Positions 7,943 to 15,658 of a DNA stretch of 26,576 nt are shown here, one piece after another. The translations under genes were made by a program, and so were the position numbers. This stretch comes from CAVRZY01 sp963725415 (GTDB taxonomy: Bacteria > Acidobacteriota > Terriglobia > Bryobacterales > Bryobacteraceae). The stretch's first letter is position 1; every line of letters begins with the position of its first letter. Location: positions 1-26,576 of the forward strand of contig CAVRZY010000159.1 in assembly GCA_963725415.1 (NCBI GenBank), in the 5' to 3' direction. The notes under the pieces were generated by a model, which saw nothing but the letters and a program-made list of their open reading frames with translations, ran no database searches and had not been told where the DNA came from.

Positions 7943-7963
7943 TTAACTTACCCGTTTTTCCCA

Positions 7964-7993
7964 TTGCCGGGACTTCGTCTGCTATCATACAAT
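7964..7993 (+). promoter_or_regulatory. Candidate sigma70-type promoter upstream of the TIGR03437 gene
   Basis: TTGCCG (7964-7969) and TACAAT (7988-7993) are separated by 18 bp in a locally AT-richer patch. They would give a leader of about 220 nt before the ATG at 8224. The rest of the 7690-8223 gap contains the minus-strand remnant described separately and no RNA motif I can name. Confidence 0.35.
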
Positions 7994-8223
7994 CTGTTGC
8001 AGCGCAGGCTCCGGGGCGAGGCGACCGGTCAGAGTTGTCGCTGGCTCAACCGCTTAGTTCCGGTGACCAAGCAGGGGGGCCGGCGGGGCCGGAGCAACAC
8101 CCGACTGGGGAGCAACACGAAGAAGAAGCGGCTTACAGCCTCGCAGACCCTTCCGCGGCAGCTCAGATGGGGCCCGCCTCCGGTTCGCGGATGCATTCGG
8201 CCCCGACAAGGAGGATGAAAATT

Positions 8224-9230
8224 ATGCACAAGCTACTGGGAATCTCCGTCATCGCGGTATGCGTTCTGGCCGCTCGCGGCCAGACGCCTCCGCCGACGAT
8301 TCTGGAGATCGACATGGAGAACGTAGTCGGCTACGTGGACGACGTGGCGGATCCGGCCAAGAAAGCCACCTCGCCGAGTGTGTCTCCTTTGCCTTCGGGG
8401 TTCAGCGTGACCTTCAAGTCGAACCTCACCCTGGGCGACATCGTGGCGGTCAGTGGCAAGCCTGTCAAGGGGCTGTTCGTTCAGGAATTTCAGCCACGTG
8501 TGGCGGCCACAACCGCACTTACCCCGGGTCGGGCAATTGCGGACATCAGCGGGGGTTGCCAGATCCAAGCCGGGTTCATGATTGTTCAAGCCGACGGGAC
8601 GCCCATAGGAACGATCATGGCAACCGGCACGACGGCTCTAGGCCCGCCCCCGGGCGCTCCGACTACTGCGACCTCGATCAACTTGGCAGTCGTTGGCGGG
8701 ACTGGGGCCTTCTTGGGCGCACGGGGGCAGGCTTCGGTTGTCCGCGCTTCCGGCGTCAGGTCCGCCTCGATGATTGAGGATCCGGCCTATCGGCGCGTGA
8801 ACGGCGGAGGGACCCAACGTTACGTGATTCACCTGATCCCGATGAACTGGCCGGAGGTCATGGCGACCGCCACCGGTCCGGCCATCTTCCACGACGCGGA
8901 CTTCTCGCTTGTCACCCCGGAGAAGCCCGCGCGCGCCGGCGAGTGGCTGGTCATGAGCGCCACGAACCTTGGTCCCACGCGTCCCGGCATCGATCCGGGC
9001 CAGCCGTTCCCGGCGTGGGCTCCGGCAAAGAGTACCTGGTGAACTCGCCGCTCGGGGTCACAATGGACGGGCAGCCGGCGGAGGTGCGCAATGCCATCGG
9101 CTGGCCGGGGCAGACCAACGTCTACCGGGTGGACTTCCGTGTCCCTGACGGAGTCAAGCCCGGCCTCGCCAGCCTCGCTGTAACTGCTGCCTGGATCGCC
9201 GGGCCGGAGGTGAAGATTCCGGTGCGGTAA
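8224..9230 (+). pseudogene. Secreted protein with TIGR03437 (Solibacter-type) C-terminal domain, frameshifted
   Basis: The ATG at 8224 has a strong site (AAGGAGG, 9 nt spacing) and starts a signal peptide (LLGISVIAVCVLAARGQ). The body has a motif like the allene oxide cyclase/dirigent barrel (VVGGTGAFLGARGQ) and a long beta-rich region. The frame reads to a stop at 9042, after DPGQPFPAWAP. The expected continuation (GKEYLVNSPLGVTMDGQPAE, then VDFRVPDGVKPG and AAWIAGPEVKIPV) is in the -1 frame and ends with TAA at 9228-9230. This tail is the TIGR03437 domain, an uncharacterised C-terminal module common in Acidobacteriota and presumed extracellular. A single indel near 9015-9035 explains the break: sequencing error or true mutation. 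Function unknown. Confidence 0.75.
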
Positions 9231-9265
9231 GATTGGGGGCCGCGCCGGCCTCTAAGATGACCGTG

Positions 9266-9271
9266 TACAAT
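9266..9271 (+). promoter_or_regulatory. Candidate -10 box for the nucleotidyltransferase gene
   Basis: TACAAT lies 10 nt before the GTG at 9282, so a transcript would have almost no leader. The same hexamer is the -10 candidate at 7988. No convincing -35 is seen. Confidence 0.25.
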
Positions 9272-9281
9272 TGAAAGGCAG

Positions 9282-9629
9282 GTGCCCCACCCAACCGAAA
9301 CCGGAAGGCAAGCCCAACCCGAAGCGGCCGTGCTCCAGGAGATCATCCGACGCATCGTGGCAGTAGCGCAGCCCGAGCGAATCATCCTGTTCGGCTCCGC
9401 TGCCAGAGGTGAACTGGGTCCCGACAGTGACCTGGACTTCCTGGTGATCAAGGCGGCAGTGCCCCACCGCCGCCGGCTGGCTCAACAGATCCATGGGAGT
9501 CTGTTCGGGATCACGGTGCCGGTGGACATCATCGTCCTCACCCCGGAGGACATCGAAGCGTTCGGTGAGGAACCCGGGTCAGTGGTGGCCCCCGCACTCC
9601 GTGAGGGCACTGTGGTTTATGCCTCCTGA
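9282..9629 (+). CDS. Minimal nucleotidyltransferase (MNT / MntA-like)
   Basis: The 115-residue protein contains the polymerase-beta-type nucleotidyltransferase signature: ILFGSAARGELGPDSDLDFL, that is, GS followed by the D-x-D metal pair. A further acidic strand (VPVDIIVLTPEDI) provides a likely third Asp. The family transfers AMP or other nucleotides to proteins or small molecules, and short forms often act as antitoxins that AMPylate a HEPN toxin encoded next door. No HEPN gene is adjacent here: the upstream neighbour is the TIGR03437 protein, and the convergent downstream neighbour is an RHH protein whose 3' end overlaps by 13 nt. The start is uncertain; GTG 9330 is a shorter option. Confidence 0.8.
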   Translation: MPHPTETGRQAQPEAAVLQEIIRRIVAVAQPERIILFGSAARGELGPDSDLDFLVIKAAVPHRRRLAQQIHGSLFGITVPVDIIVLTPEDIEAFGEEPGSVVAPALREGTVVYAS

Positions 9630-9802
9630 GCGAAAAGGTCCCGCCCGGCCCGCTGCGCCCCGCGGCGCCGCGCTTCCAGCCACTCTTGAGCGATGCGGTC
9701 GAGCAGCCCCGCCATGGTGGAGCCGGCGCGACGCGCCTCGAGCTCCAGGCCGGTGCGGATGTCCGAGGAAATCCGCCAGCTATAAACCTCGCTCTTCCCC
9801 AT
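9617..9802 (-). CDS. Ribbon-helix-helix (CopG-type) regulator or orphan antitoxin
   Basis: The 61-residue protein has the pattern of short RHH DNA-binding proteins: an N-terminal beta strand (SEVYSWRIS), helix 1 (DIRTGLELEARRAG), a turn, then helix 2 (STMAGLLDRIAQEWLEARR). Such proteins are usually antitoxins that repress their own promoter as dimers. No toxin follows: the frame ends inside the convergent nucleotidyltransferase gene, and fba is transcribed from elsewhere on the same strand. The start codon lies inside a perfect palindrome with no Shine-Dalgarno sequence, which points to leaderless translation and autoregulation. Confidence 0.7.
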   Translation of the reverse strand: MGKSEVYSWRISSDIRTGLELEARRAGSTMAGLLDRIAQEWLEARRRGAQRAGRDLFAQEA

Positions 9803-9839
9803 GCACTACAGCGTAGTGCATTGGACTGATCGCGTTCAA
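9801..9839 (-). promoter_or_regulatory. Leaderless promoter with palindromic operator for the RHH gene
   Basis: ATGCACTAC (9801-9809) and GTAGTGCAT (9813-9821) form a perfect 9-bp inverted repeat with a 3-nt centre. On the minus strand, TTGAAC (9839-9834), an 18-bp spacer and TACGCT (9815-9810) form a promoter. The ATG begins at 9802, seven nt after the -10 box, where transcription would be expected to start. The palindrome therefore covers the -10, +1 and start codon, an ideal site for RHH autorepression. Confidence 0.55.
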
Positions 9840-9850
9840 GCCGGGCCGCG

Positions 9851-10864
9851 CTAGGCGGCGTAGCGCTGCGCCATCACCGCGAGCGGAATTGGCTCGTAGT
9901 CGCCGGCGTGGCCGGCCTGGCCAAAGCTAATCATGCGTTGGATGACCACCTGCTTCATTGCTTCCCGAGCGGGCTTCAGGTAGTCGCGCGGATCGAACTT
10001 CTCGGGGGTCTCCATGAACACCTTGCGGATGGCGCCGGTGATGGCCAAGCGGTTGTCGGTATCCACATTGATCTTGCGGACGCCGTTGCGGATCCCGAGC
10101 TGGATCTCTTCGATGGGTACGCCCCAGGTGGGCTTCAGCTTGCCGCCGTAAGCGTTGATGATGTCCTGCAATTCCTTGGGCACGCTGGAGGAGCCGTGCA
10201 TAACCAGATGGGTATTGGGCAGGCGCTGGTGGATCTGGATGAGCCGGTCCATCTTGAGGGTTGCGCCGGTGGGCTTTTCTTTGAACTTGTAAGCGCCGTG
10301 GCTGGTGCCGATGGCGATGGCCAAAGCATCCAGGCCGGTGAGCTTTACGAACTCGGCGGCCTGCTCGGGGTCAGTGAGGTGGGCCAGGCCGCTCAGCCCT
10401 GCGCCGTGTCCGTCTTCGATTCCGCCCAGGGTGCCGATCTCGCCTTCTACGGTCATGCCGCGCGCATGCGCCATCTCGACCACCTCGCGGGTAACCTTCA
10501 CGTTGTATTCGAAGGTGGAGGGCGTCTTACCGTCGGGCATCAGCGAACCGTCCATCATGACGCTGGTGAAGCCCATTTCGATGGCGGACTTGCAGGTTTC
10601 CGGGCTGTTGCCGTGATCCAGGTGCAGCACGGTGGGGATCTCCGGATAAAGCTCGGTGGCGGCCAGCATGAGGTGGTAAAGGAAGCGATCGTTGGAATAG
10701 CTACGCGCTCCCCGGCTGGCCTGAACGATCGCCGGTGATTTGGTTTCCCTGGCCGCTTCCATTATGGCCTGGATCTGCTCCATGTTATTCACGTTGAAAG
10801 CGCCGACGCCGTAGCCGCCCTTGGCTGCCTCGTCGAGAACCTGGCGCATGGATACTAAAGGCAT
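9851..10864 (-). CDS. fba: Class II fructose-1,6-bisphosphate aldolase
   Basis: The protein has 337 residues and starts at ATG 10864, with AAGGAG 10 nt upstream; longer upstream frames are artefacts. It cleaves fructose 1,6-bisphosphate to DHAP and glyceraldehyde 3-phosphate in glycolysis, gluconeogenesis or the Calvin cycle, using a divalent metal, usually zinc. Motifs in order are GYGVGAFNVNNMEQ, IVQASRGARSY, VLHLDHGNSPETC (metal His and catalytic Asp), VMMDGSLMPDGKTPS, VEGEIGTLGG, AIAIGTSHGAYKF (metal His), LVMHGSSSVP (metal His) and GVRKINVDTDNRLA. Overall similarity is to the Calvin-cycle subtype, which has about 345 residues. It lies 74 nt downstream of ribF on the same strand. Confidence 0.95.
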   Translation of the reverse strand: MPLVSMRQVLDEAAKGGYGVGAFNVNNMEQIQAIMEAARETKSPAIVQASRGARSYSNDRFLYHLMLAATELYPEIPTVLHLDHGNSPETCKSAIEMGFTSVMMDGSLMPDGKTPSTFEYNVKVTREVVEMAHARGMTVEGEIGTLGGIEDGHGAGLSGLAHLTDPEQAAEFVKLTGLDALAIAIGTSHGAYKFKEKPTGATLKMDRLIQIHQRLPNTHLVMHGSSSVPKELQDIINAYGGKLKPTWGVPIEEIQLGIRNGVRKINVDTDNRLAITGAIRKVFMETPEKFDPRDYLKPAREAMKQVVIQRMISFGQAGHAGDYEPIPLAVMAQRYAA

Positions 10865-10938
10865 GTTGTGTGTCTCCTTAGTTCGAACTGGCTGAAGGCT
10901 CCAAAGCGGAACCAACGGGATATGGTTTGGATTCTAAG

Positions 10939-11925
10939 CTATACCGTAACATGCGGCGTGGTTCTCCGCAACCGCTCCAGGCGCCGGAAGAAGGTCTGTG
11001 CGCGGGCCACATCGCGGAGGATTTGCGCGCGGAGCTGCTCCGGGTTGGGGAACTTTCGCTCTCCGCGGAGGCGGTGGAGAAGTTCGACGCGGATCACCCG
11101 GGGCGGAGCGCCCTGGAGCGGGCTCAGCAAGGAGGTCTCGACCAGCAGCGTATCGCCGCCAAAGGTGGGCCGGCAACCGACGTTGGTGACCGAGGGCCAG
11201 GGTGGGGCAGACCCATGGCCTGCCAGATCCAGAGCGTGGGTGCGCGTGATATAGACGCCGTTGGCTGGCAGCACCTCAGCGCCGGGCGCCAGATTGAGCG
11301 TGGGTACGGTCATCTTCGAGCCGATGCCTTGCCCGGGCACGACTGTTCCGTGAAGAGCGTAGGGGCGCTCGAGCAGGCGTCCGGCGAGCGATACCTTGCC
11401 GCGGTCTAGGAGCCGGCGGACCTCGCTGCTGGAGACGGTGTGGCCACGTAGGGCCACCGCTGGGATCACTTCCGTCAGGAAGCCGTGCTTCTTGCCGAGT
11501 TCAGTGAGCAGGCGTGTGTCTCCGGCGTGCCGGTAGCCGAAACGGAAGTTCTCGCCCACCAGCACGGCGCGCGCGTCCAGCTTTTCTCTTAGAATGGTCT
11601 CGACGAACTGCTCAGGGCTGAACCGGGAAAGCTCGGGAGTGAATGGAAGCACCAGGACCTGGACGATTCCCTCGTCCCTCATCAGCAGCGCGCGCTGCTC
11701 GGGCGTGGTGAGCAGCCGGGGGGCGCGCTGGGGCGCGACAATCTTCGCAGGGTGTGGATCGAAGGTCAGGGCGGAGGGCTTCCATCTATTCTCGCGAGCC
11801 AGCCAGACCAGCCGGCGCAGAATCCGCCGGTGCCCAGCATGCACGCCATCGAAGTTCCCGACCGTCAAGGCGCACGGGCCAAAGCCGTCCGAGGCTTCCT
11901 GGAGGCTGTGGTAGATGCGGAACAT
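10939..11925 (-). CDS. ribF: Bifunctional riboflavin kinase / FAD synthetase
   Basis: The 328-residue protein phosphorylates riboflavin to FMN and adenylates FMN to FAD. The ATG at 11925 (MFRIYHSLQEA) is chosen because AGGAG, inside the end of the preceding gene, lies 6 nt upstream. The N-terminal adenylyltransferase half has ALTVGNFDGVHAGHRRIL, ALTFDPHP, FSPEQFVETIL and VGENFRFGYRHAGD. The C-terminal flavokinase half has GQGIGSKMTVPTLNL, NGVYIT, SVTNVGCRPTFGG, VETSLL and LHRLRGERKFPNPEQLRAQI. The usual PTAN motif reads PTLN. It starts 1 nt after the stop of the MBL hydrolase, so the two are very probably cotranscribed. Confidence 0.95.
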   Translation of the reverse strand: MFRIYHSLQEASDGFGPCALTVGNFDGVHAGHRRILRRLVWLARENRWKPSALTFDPHPAKIVAPQRAPRLLTTPEQRALLMRDEGIVQVLVLPFTPELSRFSPEQFVETILREKLDARAVLVGENFRFGYRHAGDTRLLTELGKKHGFLTEVIPAVALRGHTVSSSEVRRLLDRGKVSLAGRLLERPYALHGTVVPGQGIGSKMTVPTLNLAPGAEVLPANGVYITRTHALDLAGHGSAPPWPSVTNVGCRPTFGGDTLLVETSLLSPLQGAPPRVIRVELLHRLRGERKFPNPEQLRAQILRDVARAQTFFRRLERLRRTTPHVTV

Positions 11926-11926
11926 T

Positions 11927-12715
11927 CTAGCTCCTGACCTCGATTTCCAGGCCGTCGTAAGCCAGGCGGACGTGTGGTGGCAGCTTGCTCTCGGTCTCAG
12001 CGTGCGGCAGATCGTGGCAGATGTGGGTGAAGAACGCGCGCTGCGGCGCCAGTTGCTCGACGTAGCGCAGGGCCCGCTCGACGCTGGTGTGGGTGGGATG
12101 CGGTTTCCAGCGCAGCGCATCCAGGAACAGCACGTCCAGCCCGCGCAGCTTCTCGATGGACTCGTCCGGAATCGTGCTGTGGTCGGTCAAATAAGCGGCC
12201 AGGCCGAAACGGTAGCCGTAGATCCAGGAGCTCCCATGGCGCAGGCGGACGGGGAGGAACTCTAGCCCGAATAGCTCAAAAGCGTCCCCGTTCAGGATAT
12301 GGCAGCGCAGTTTGGGGACCGAGGACTCCGAGACCCGGTCCGAGAAAACGTACTCGAACACCCGCTGGATGGTTTCGATGGCCTCCGGGGACCCGTAGAT
12401 AGGGATGATGGCTTTTTGACGGAAGTTGAAGGGCCGCACATCGTCGAGCCCCATGATATGGTCGGCGTGGGCATGGGTGATGAGCACCGCGTCCAGGTGT
12501 TCTATGCGGGCGCGCAGGGCCTGCTGGCGGAAATCCGGCGTGGCATCGATCACGACGTTGCGCCCGCCATAGCGCAGCAGCACGGAGGGCCGTAGGCGAT
12601 TGTCGCGCGGGTCCTGGGAGGCGCAGACTCGGCAATGACAGCCCAGGGTCGGCACGCCTACGCTGGTGCCCGAGCCCAGGACGGTAATGGTCAGGCAGTC
12701 AGCGGACGGCGGCAT
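11927..12715 (-). CDS. MBL-fold metallo-hydrolase (PhnP-like)
   Basis: The 262-residue protein has the metallo-beta-lactamase fold. LGSGTSVGVPTLGCHCRVC near the N-terminus, including a Cys/His cluster, resembles PhnP-type phosphodiesterases. VLITHAHADHIMGLDD supplies the HxHxDH dinuclear metal site, followed by FLPVRLRHGSSWIYGYRFG, AAYLTDHSTIP, LDVLFLDALR and FFTHICHDLPHAET. PhnP cleaves cyclic ribose phosphate in phosphonate use, but no phn genes are present, so the substrate is unknown. The ATG at 12715 is directly adjacent to the stop of the DUF1844 gene, and the 3' end carries the ribosome site for ribF. Confidence 0.9.
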   Translation of the reverse strand: MPPSADCLTITVLGSGTSVGVPTLGCHCRVCASQDPRDNRLRPSVLLRYGGRNVVIDATPDFRQQALRARIEHLDAVLITHAHADHIMGLDDVRPFNFRQKAIIPIYGSPEAIETIQRVFEYVFSDRVSESSVPKLRCHILNGDAFELFGLEFLPVRLRHGSSWIYGYRFGLAAYLTDHSTIPDESIEKLRGLDVLFLDALRWKPHPTHTSVERALRYVEQLAPQRAFFTHICHDLPHAETESKLPPHVRLAYDGLEIEVRS

Positions 12716-13057
12716 CTATTTCTGCTTCTGGCTTTCTTCGACCGTCTGCACGTAGCGAAAGCGCAGTTCGGTAAGTGAGTTTTCCAGAAGCCGTTGCTCT
12801 TCCAGGCTGAGATTGCCCCTGGTCTTGTCGGCCAGCATGCCCATCAGGTCGATGGTGTGCCGGGCTGCGCCCAGATCCGGCTTGGGCCGGTCTTTTTCCT
12901 CGCCGAAGTACAGCAAGCCAAGCTGGATCTCGGCCTGCGTCCGCAGCGACAGAACCAGGAACTCGAAAGACGCGGGGGGAAGCGGCAGTTCTTCCTCTTC
13001 TCCCTCGGAGGGTTGCGGTTGTGCCTGCTCGATATTCGGGGTTTCAGCGTCGCTCAT
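12716..13057 (-). CDS. DUF1844 domain protein
   Basis: The 113-residue protein has an acidic N-terminal tail (to about residue 28) and then the DUF1844 pattern: FEFLVLSLRTQAEIQLGLL, ARHTIDLMGMLADKTRGNLS, EEQRLLENSLTELRFRYV. The family is small and mostly helical, with no known function, and is common in Acidobacteriota and related phyla. It is the first gene of the probable DUF1844 - MBL hydrolase - ribF run. No Shine-Dalgarno is obvious; a TTAAAAT box ends about 8 nt before the ATG, so a very short or absent leader is possible. Confidence 0.85.
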   Translation of the reverse strand: MSDAETPNIEQAQPQPSEGEEEELPLPPASFEFLVLSLRTQAEIQLGLLYFGEEKDRPKPDLGAARHTIDLMGMLADKTRGNLSLEEQRLLENSLTELRFRYVQTVEESQKQK

Positions 13058-13108
13058 CAGTACTCATTTTAACCGCACTTCGCCCCTGGCGATTCCGCCC
13101 CGCTCGAC

Positions 13109-13251
13109 TCAGAAGACAAGCACCTTGTCGGCCTCCTGCATCCAGCCGGTCAGCGCCTCCAGCGAGCTTTGGTGTGCGCCCTGGACAAGAGACTCGGGCT
13201 TGATTCCCCGAGCGTCCATACAGGAGCCGCAGACGCTGATTTTGCCGCCTT
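13109..13251 (-). pseudogene. DsrE-family protein, C-terminal fragment
   Basis: About 47 codons match the C-terminal part of DsrE-type sulfur-trafficking proteins: KGGKISVCGSCMDARGIKPE with the conserved cysteines, then LVQGAHQSSLEALTGWM and the end EADKVLVF. The normal first ~65-70 residues are missing. Upstream, in the next frame, is the end of the SQR-like gene, and the two reading frames abut at its stop codon (13252-13254). There is no plausible start codon before MDARG. It is best explained by a deletion that removed the gene start between SQR and DsrE. Confidence 0.7.
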
Positions 13252-14493
13252 TTACAGAACAACTGGGATGCCGTAAGCCTTTCCGCCGAGCTTGATCGCC
13301 AGGCGGATCAGCTCGCGCTTCAGCCCAATCGGCGCCAGCCACCACTTCTCGAACAACACTTTGCCCAAGTGCCAAGCTCTTCCGATCTTTCTGAGTTGAA
13401 CTTGGGGGGAAGGCTCGGCAAAGAAGTTGCCAAACGCAAAACCGGCCAGATCTTCTCCAGCTTCCAAGACGCAGTAGCCGTCTCCGCAAAAGACGTCCTT
13501 GGGCACACTTCCGCTTATCTCTTGGGCAATGCGACGGGCTACTACTTCCGCTTGCGCGTGGGCAAACACGCCTGCCTTGGGCAACATCAGTGGCACATCT
13601 GGCTTCCAGCGGCCCGGGATTGGGATAGCCGTCACATCGCCGACCGCAAAAACGTTCTCGTATCGAGTGGCCAGAGTCAGCCTATCCACCGGGACCCAGC
13701 CGGTCTCGTTCGCCAGCCCCGCCTCCCGCACAAGGGGCGGTGCGCGATGCGGCGGAATGGCCACGAGCAAATCGTATTTGACCGGCTCTCTGCTTTCGAA
13801 GAAAAGTTCGCGGGTTTCGGGGTTGACGGCGGTGAGCTTGTGCAGCGGGTGAAAGCTGACGCCCTTGGTCTCGAGCATCTGCCGGACCGCCTCGCCGAGC
13901 TGCGGGCCCGCCACCGGCATCGGCTGGGGTTCCGGAGTATACAGATGCGGCTCCACCTTGTCCCGCAACCCGCGCTTGCGAAGGGAGTCGGCCAGGAGCA
14001 TTACCCCCTCATGGGGCGCGCCGGGGCATTTGTAGGGTACTGCGCAGACGACCACTGCTATCCGGCCACCTGTAAACGAGTTCAGTGAGTCGCGCAGTCT
14101 GACTGAGCCGTCGAAAGTGTAGAACGTGTGCGAGGCATTCGCGAGCCCGGGAATCACATCCGGGGCGAGTTCCGCACCCAAGGCAATCACGAGGTAGTCA
14201 TAAGTCAACGCTTGGGTGCTGGTCTCGACCCGCTGGCCGGCCACGTCAATTCGCCGGATCTCGGCCTGGACCAACTCGATGCCGGGACGAAGCAGGGTGC
14301 GCAGGTCGCGGGTGATTTCAGCAGGCCCGCGGTCCCCGGTCATCAACCACAGGAAGGAGGGAGCGAAGGCGTGCCGGGTAATCCTCTCTACCAGAAAGAT
14401 GCGGTGATTGCGCGAAAGGCGCTGCCGCAGCTCGTTGGTGGCGACCAACCCCCCGACACCACCACCCAGGACTACGATCGTCTTGGAATTCAT
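13252..14493 (-). CDS. SQR-like FAD-dependent pyridine nucleotide-disulfide oxidoreductase
   Basis: The 413-residue flavoprotein starts at ATG 14493 (AAGGGGGG just upstream). The N-terminal Rossmann motif VVLGGGVGGLVATNELRQRL binds FAD, with the second FAD region VFAVGDVTAIP. Cysteine-containing segments VVVCAVPYKCPGAPHE and DVFCGDGYCVLEAG resemble those of sulfide:quinone oxidoreductases and flavocytochrome c sulfide dehydrogenase, which oxidise sulfide to sulfur or polysulfide and pass electrons to quinone. The C-terminal amphipathic region (FEKWWLAPIGLKRELIR) fits membrane association. The adjacent DsrE fragment supports a sulfur role. A type II NADH dehydrogenase-like function cannot be excluded. 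Confidence 0.82.
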   Translation of the reverse strand: MNSKTIVVLGGGVGGLVATNELRQRLSRNHRIFLVERITRHAFAPSFLWLMTGDRGPAEITRDLRTLLRPGIELVQAEIRRIDVAGQRVETSTQALTYDYLVIALGAELAPDVIPGLANASHTFYTFDGSVRLRDSLNSFTGGRIAVVVCAVPYKCPGAPHEGVMLLADSLRKRGLRDKVEPHLYTPEPQPMPVAGPQLGEAVRQMLETKGVSFHPLHKLTAVNPETRELFFESREPVKYDLLVAIPPHRAPPLVREAGLANETGWVPVDRLTLATRYENVFAVGDVTAIPIPGRWKPDVPLMLPKAGVFAHAQAEVVARRIAQEISGSVPKDVFCGDGYCVLEAGEDLAGFAFGNFFAEPSPQVQLRKIGRAWHLGKVLFEKWWLAPIGLKRELIRLAIKLGGKAYGIPVVL

Positions 14494-14577
14494 AATGCCC
14501 CCCTTCGCTGTCGAACCGACTCACGTTCCTCAGGCGATGTCTGAGGTGGACGCTTCGACGTCGCTCATTACCCTCCA

Positions 14578-14583
14578 ATTATA
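14578..14583 (-). promoter_or_regulatory. Candidate -10 box for the SQR-like gene
   Basis: A perfect TATAAT on the minus strand would start transcription about 78 nt before the SQR start. No good -35 lies 16-18 bp upstream, so support is limited. The 14494-14650 gap also holds a GC hairpin (GGCCCCG ... CGGGGCC, 14597-14624) that could terminate the upstream oxidoreductase gene, although no U-run follows. Confidence 0.3.
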
Positions 14584-14650
14584 CGTGTCAGGGAAGGGCC
14601 CCGAGTCTTCGAGCGGCGCGGGGCCGGGCAACGGATTCACCTCGCCACTG

Positions 14651-15658
14651 CTACTGGAGACCGCCAGAGAAGTAGCACATGGGGATGTCGCGCGAGGTGC
14701 GCAGGCCCGGCTGGACTTCGAGCAGGGCGGGGATGCAGTTGACCACGACGGCCGCGGTGGCCACGTCGCCGTGTGTGCCCCCGGGCACGGTGAGGCAAAT
14801 GTTGGGTTCCCCGGCGAGTTCGACCGTATCGCGGGGCTCGCTGGCGCCAACGTACATCTGGAGTTCGAGAGAGACCTTTGGCTGGCCGCCGGCGAGGCCT
14901 TGGGCGAGTTGATGCACTCCCGCCGCCTGGCCGGGGGCGACCTCGAGGAATTGGGTCTTGACGGGCTCGCGAGCCACCACCGGCTCGATGGTTTCGACGA
15001 TCTCCTCGATGGGCAGACCCAAGCCGTCGGCCACCATGGCCACCGACTCCGGTAGGCCGTGATGCTTGATCACGCCGGCGGACACCTGGCCGCGGAACTC
15101 TTCCAGGGTCATGCCCGCGCCGATTTTCTTTTGCAGGGGCAGGCGGCGCTTGGAGGCATCCACGATGCGGAGAGCCTTGGCCGAATCCACCCGCTTGGAG
15201 ACCGCCGACAGCGTCAGCACCAGCTTGTCCATGACGAACCCCGGGTTGACGCCGGTACCCAGCAGGGCGACGTGGTTCTCCCGAGCGCAACGGTCCAACT
15301 CCGCGCTGAGTTTTGGATGCTTGCGGAACGGATAGGCCAGTTCTTCGCAGCTTGAGACGATGTGAGCACCGGCTTCGAGGCACTGAAACAACTGGTCCGC
15401 GACGCGCTCCAGCAGCGAACCGGTCGAATGAACGACCACGTCGGCGCCTGCCCGCAGCAGGGCCGCCGGATCGTTCGAGATGACCACGCCGAGGTCGTGG
15501 CCCGCGCCCACTTCGGCGCCCAAATCCTTTCCGACCTTGGCCGGATCGATATCCAGCGCGCCAACGATTTTGAGCTGGGGCTTGTCCAGCATCAGGCGGA
15601 CGATGCTGGCGCCAATCGGCCCCACGCCGTATTGAATAACTCGAATCTCTCGATTCAT
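14651..15658 (-). CDS. NAD(P)-dependent oxidoreductase, 2,4-diaminopentanoate dehydrogenase / DapB-like
   Basis: The 335-residue protein starts at ATG 15658 with GGAGG 8 nt upstream. The N-terminal domain is a Rossmann fold: IRVIQYGVGPIGASIVRLML, then IVGALDIDPAKVGKDLG, VVVHSTGSLLERVADQLFQC and HIVSSCEELAYPF. NHVALLGTGVNPGFVMDKL follows, then the C-terminal domain with GLPESVAMVADGLGLP, VELAGEPNICLTVPGG and TAAVVVNCIPALL. This matches the dihydrodipicolinate reductase-like family that includes 2,4-diaminopentanoate dehydrogenase of ornithine fermentation. No other ornithine-degradation genes are nearby, so the true substrate is open. The gene stands alone, between the repeat element and the SQR-like gene. 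Confidence 0.82.
   Translation of the reverse strand: MNREIRVIQYGVGPIGASIVRLMLDKPQLKIVGALDIDPAKVGKDLGAEVGAGHDLGVVISNDPAALLRAGADVVVHSTGSLLERVADQLFQCLEAGAHIVSSCEELAYPFRKHPKLSAELDRCARENHVALLGTGVNPGFVMDKLVLTLSAVSKRVDSAKALRIVDASKRRLPLQKKIGAGMTLEEFRGQVSAGVIKHHGLPESVAMVADGLGLPIEEIVETIEPVVAREPVKTQFLEVAPGQAAGVHQLAQGLAGGQPKVSLELQMYVGASEPRDTVELAGEPNICLTVPGGTHGDVATAAVVVNCIPALLEVQPGLRTSRDIPMCYFSGGLQ

Noticed and set aside
7676..8218. 180-codon + frame in the gap before the TIGR03437 gene
   Set aside because: Composition is Arg/Gly-rich without motifs, it lacks a ribosome site, and it runs over the candidate promoter.
8000..8220. Possible riboswitch in the leader of the TIGR03437 gene
   Set aside because: I checked by eye for cobalamin, c-di-GMP, TPP and SAM core motifs and found none convincing.
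9908..10738. 276-codon + frame opposite fba
   Set aside because: It is the antisense shadow of a strongly conserved aldolase gene and has no recognisable domain.
14533..14571. 12-codon leader peptide (MSDVEASTSDIA) upstream of the SQR-like gene
   Set aside because: The GGAGGG site is only about 2 nt from the ATG, and no attenuator structure or regulatory codon run supports it.
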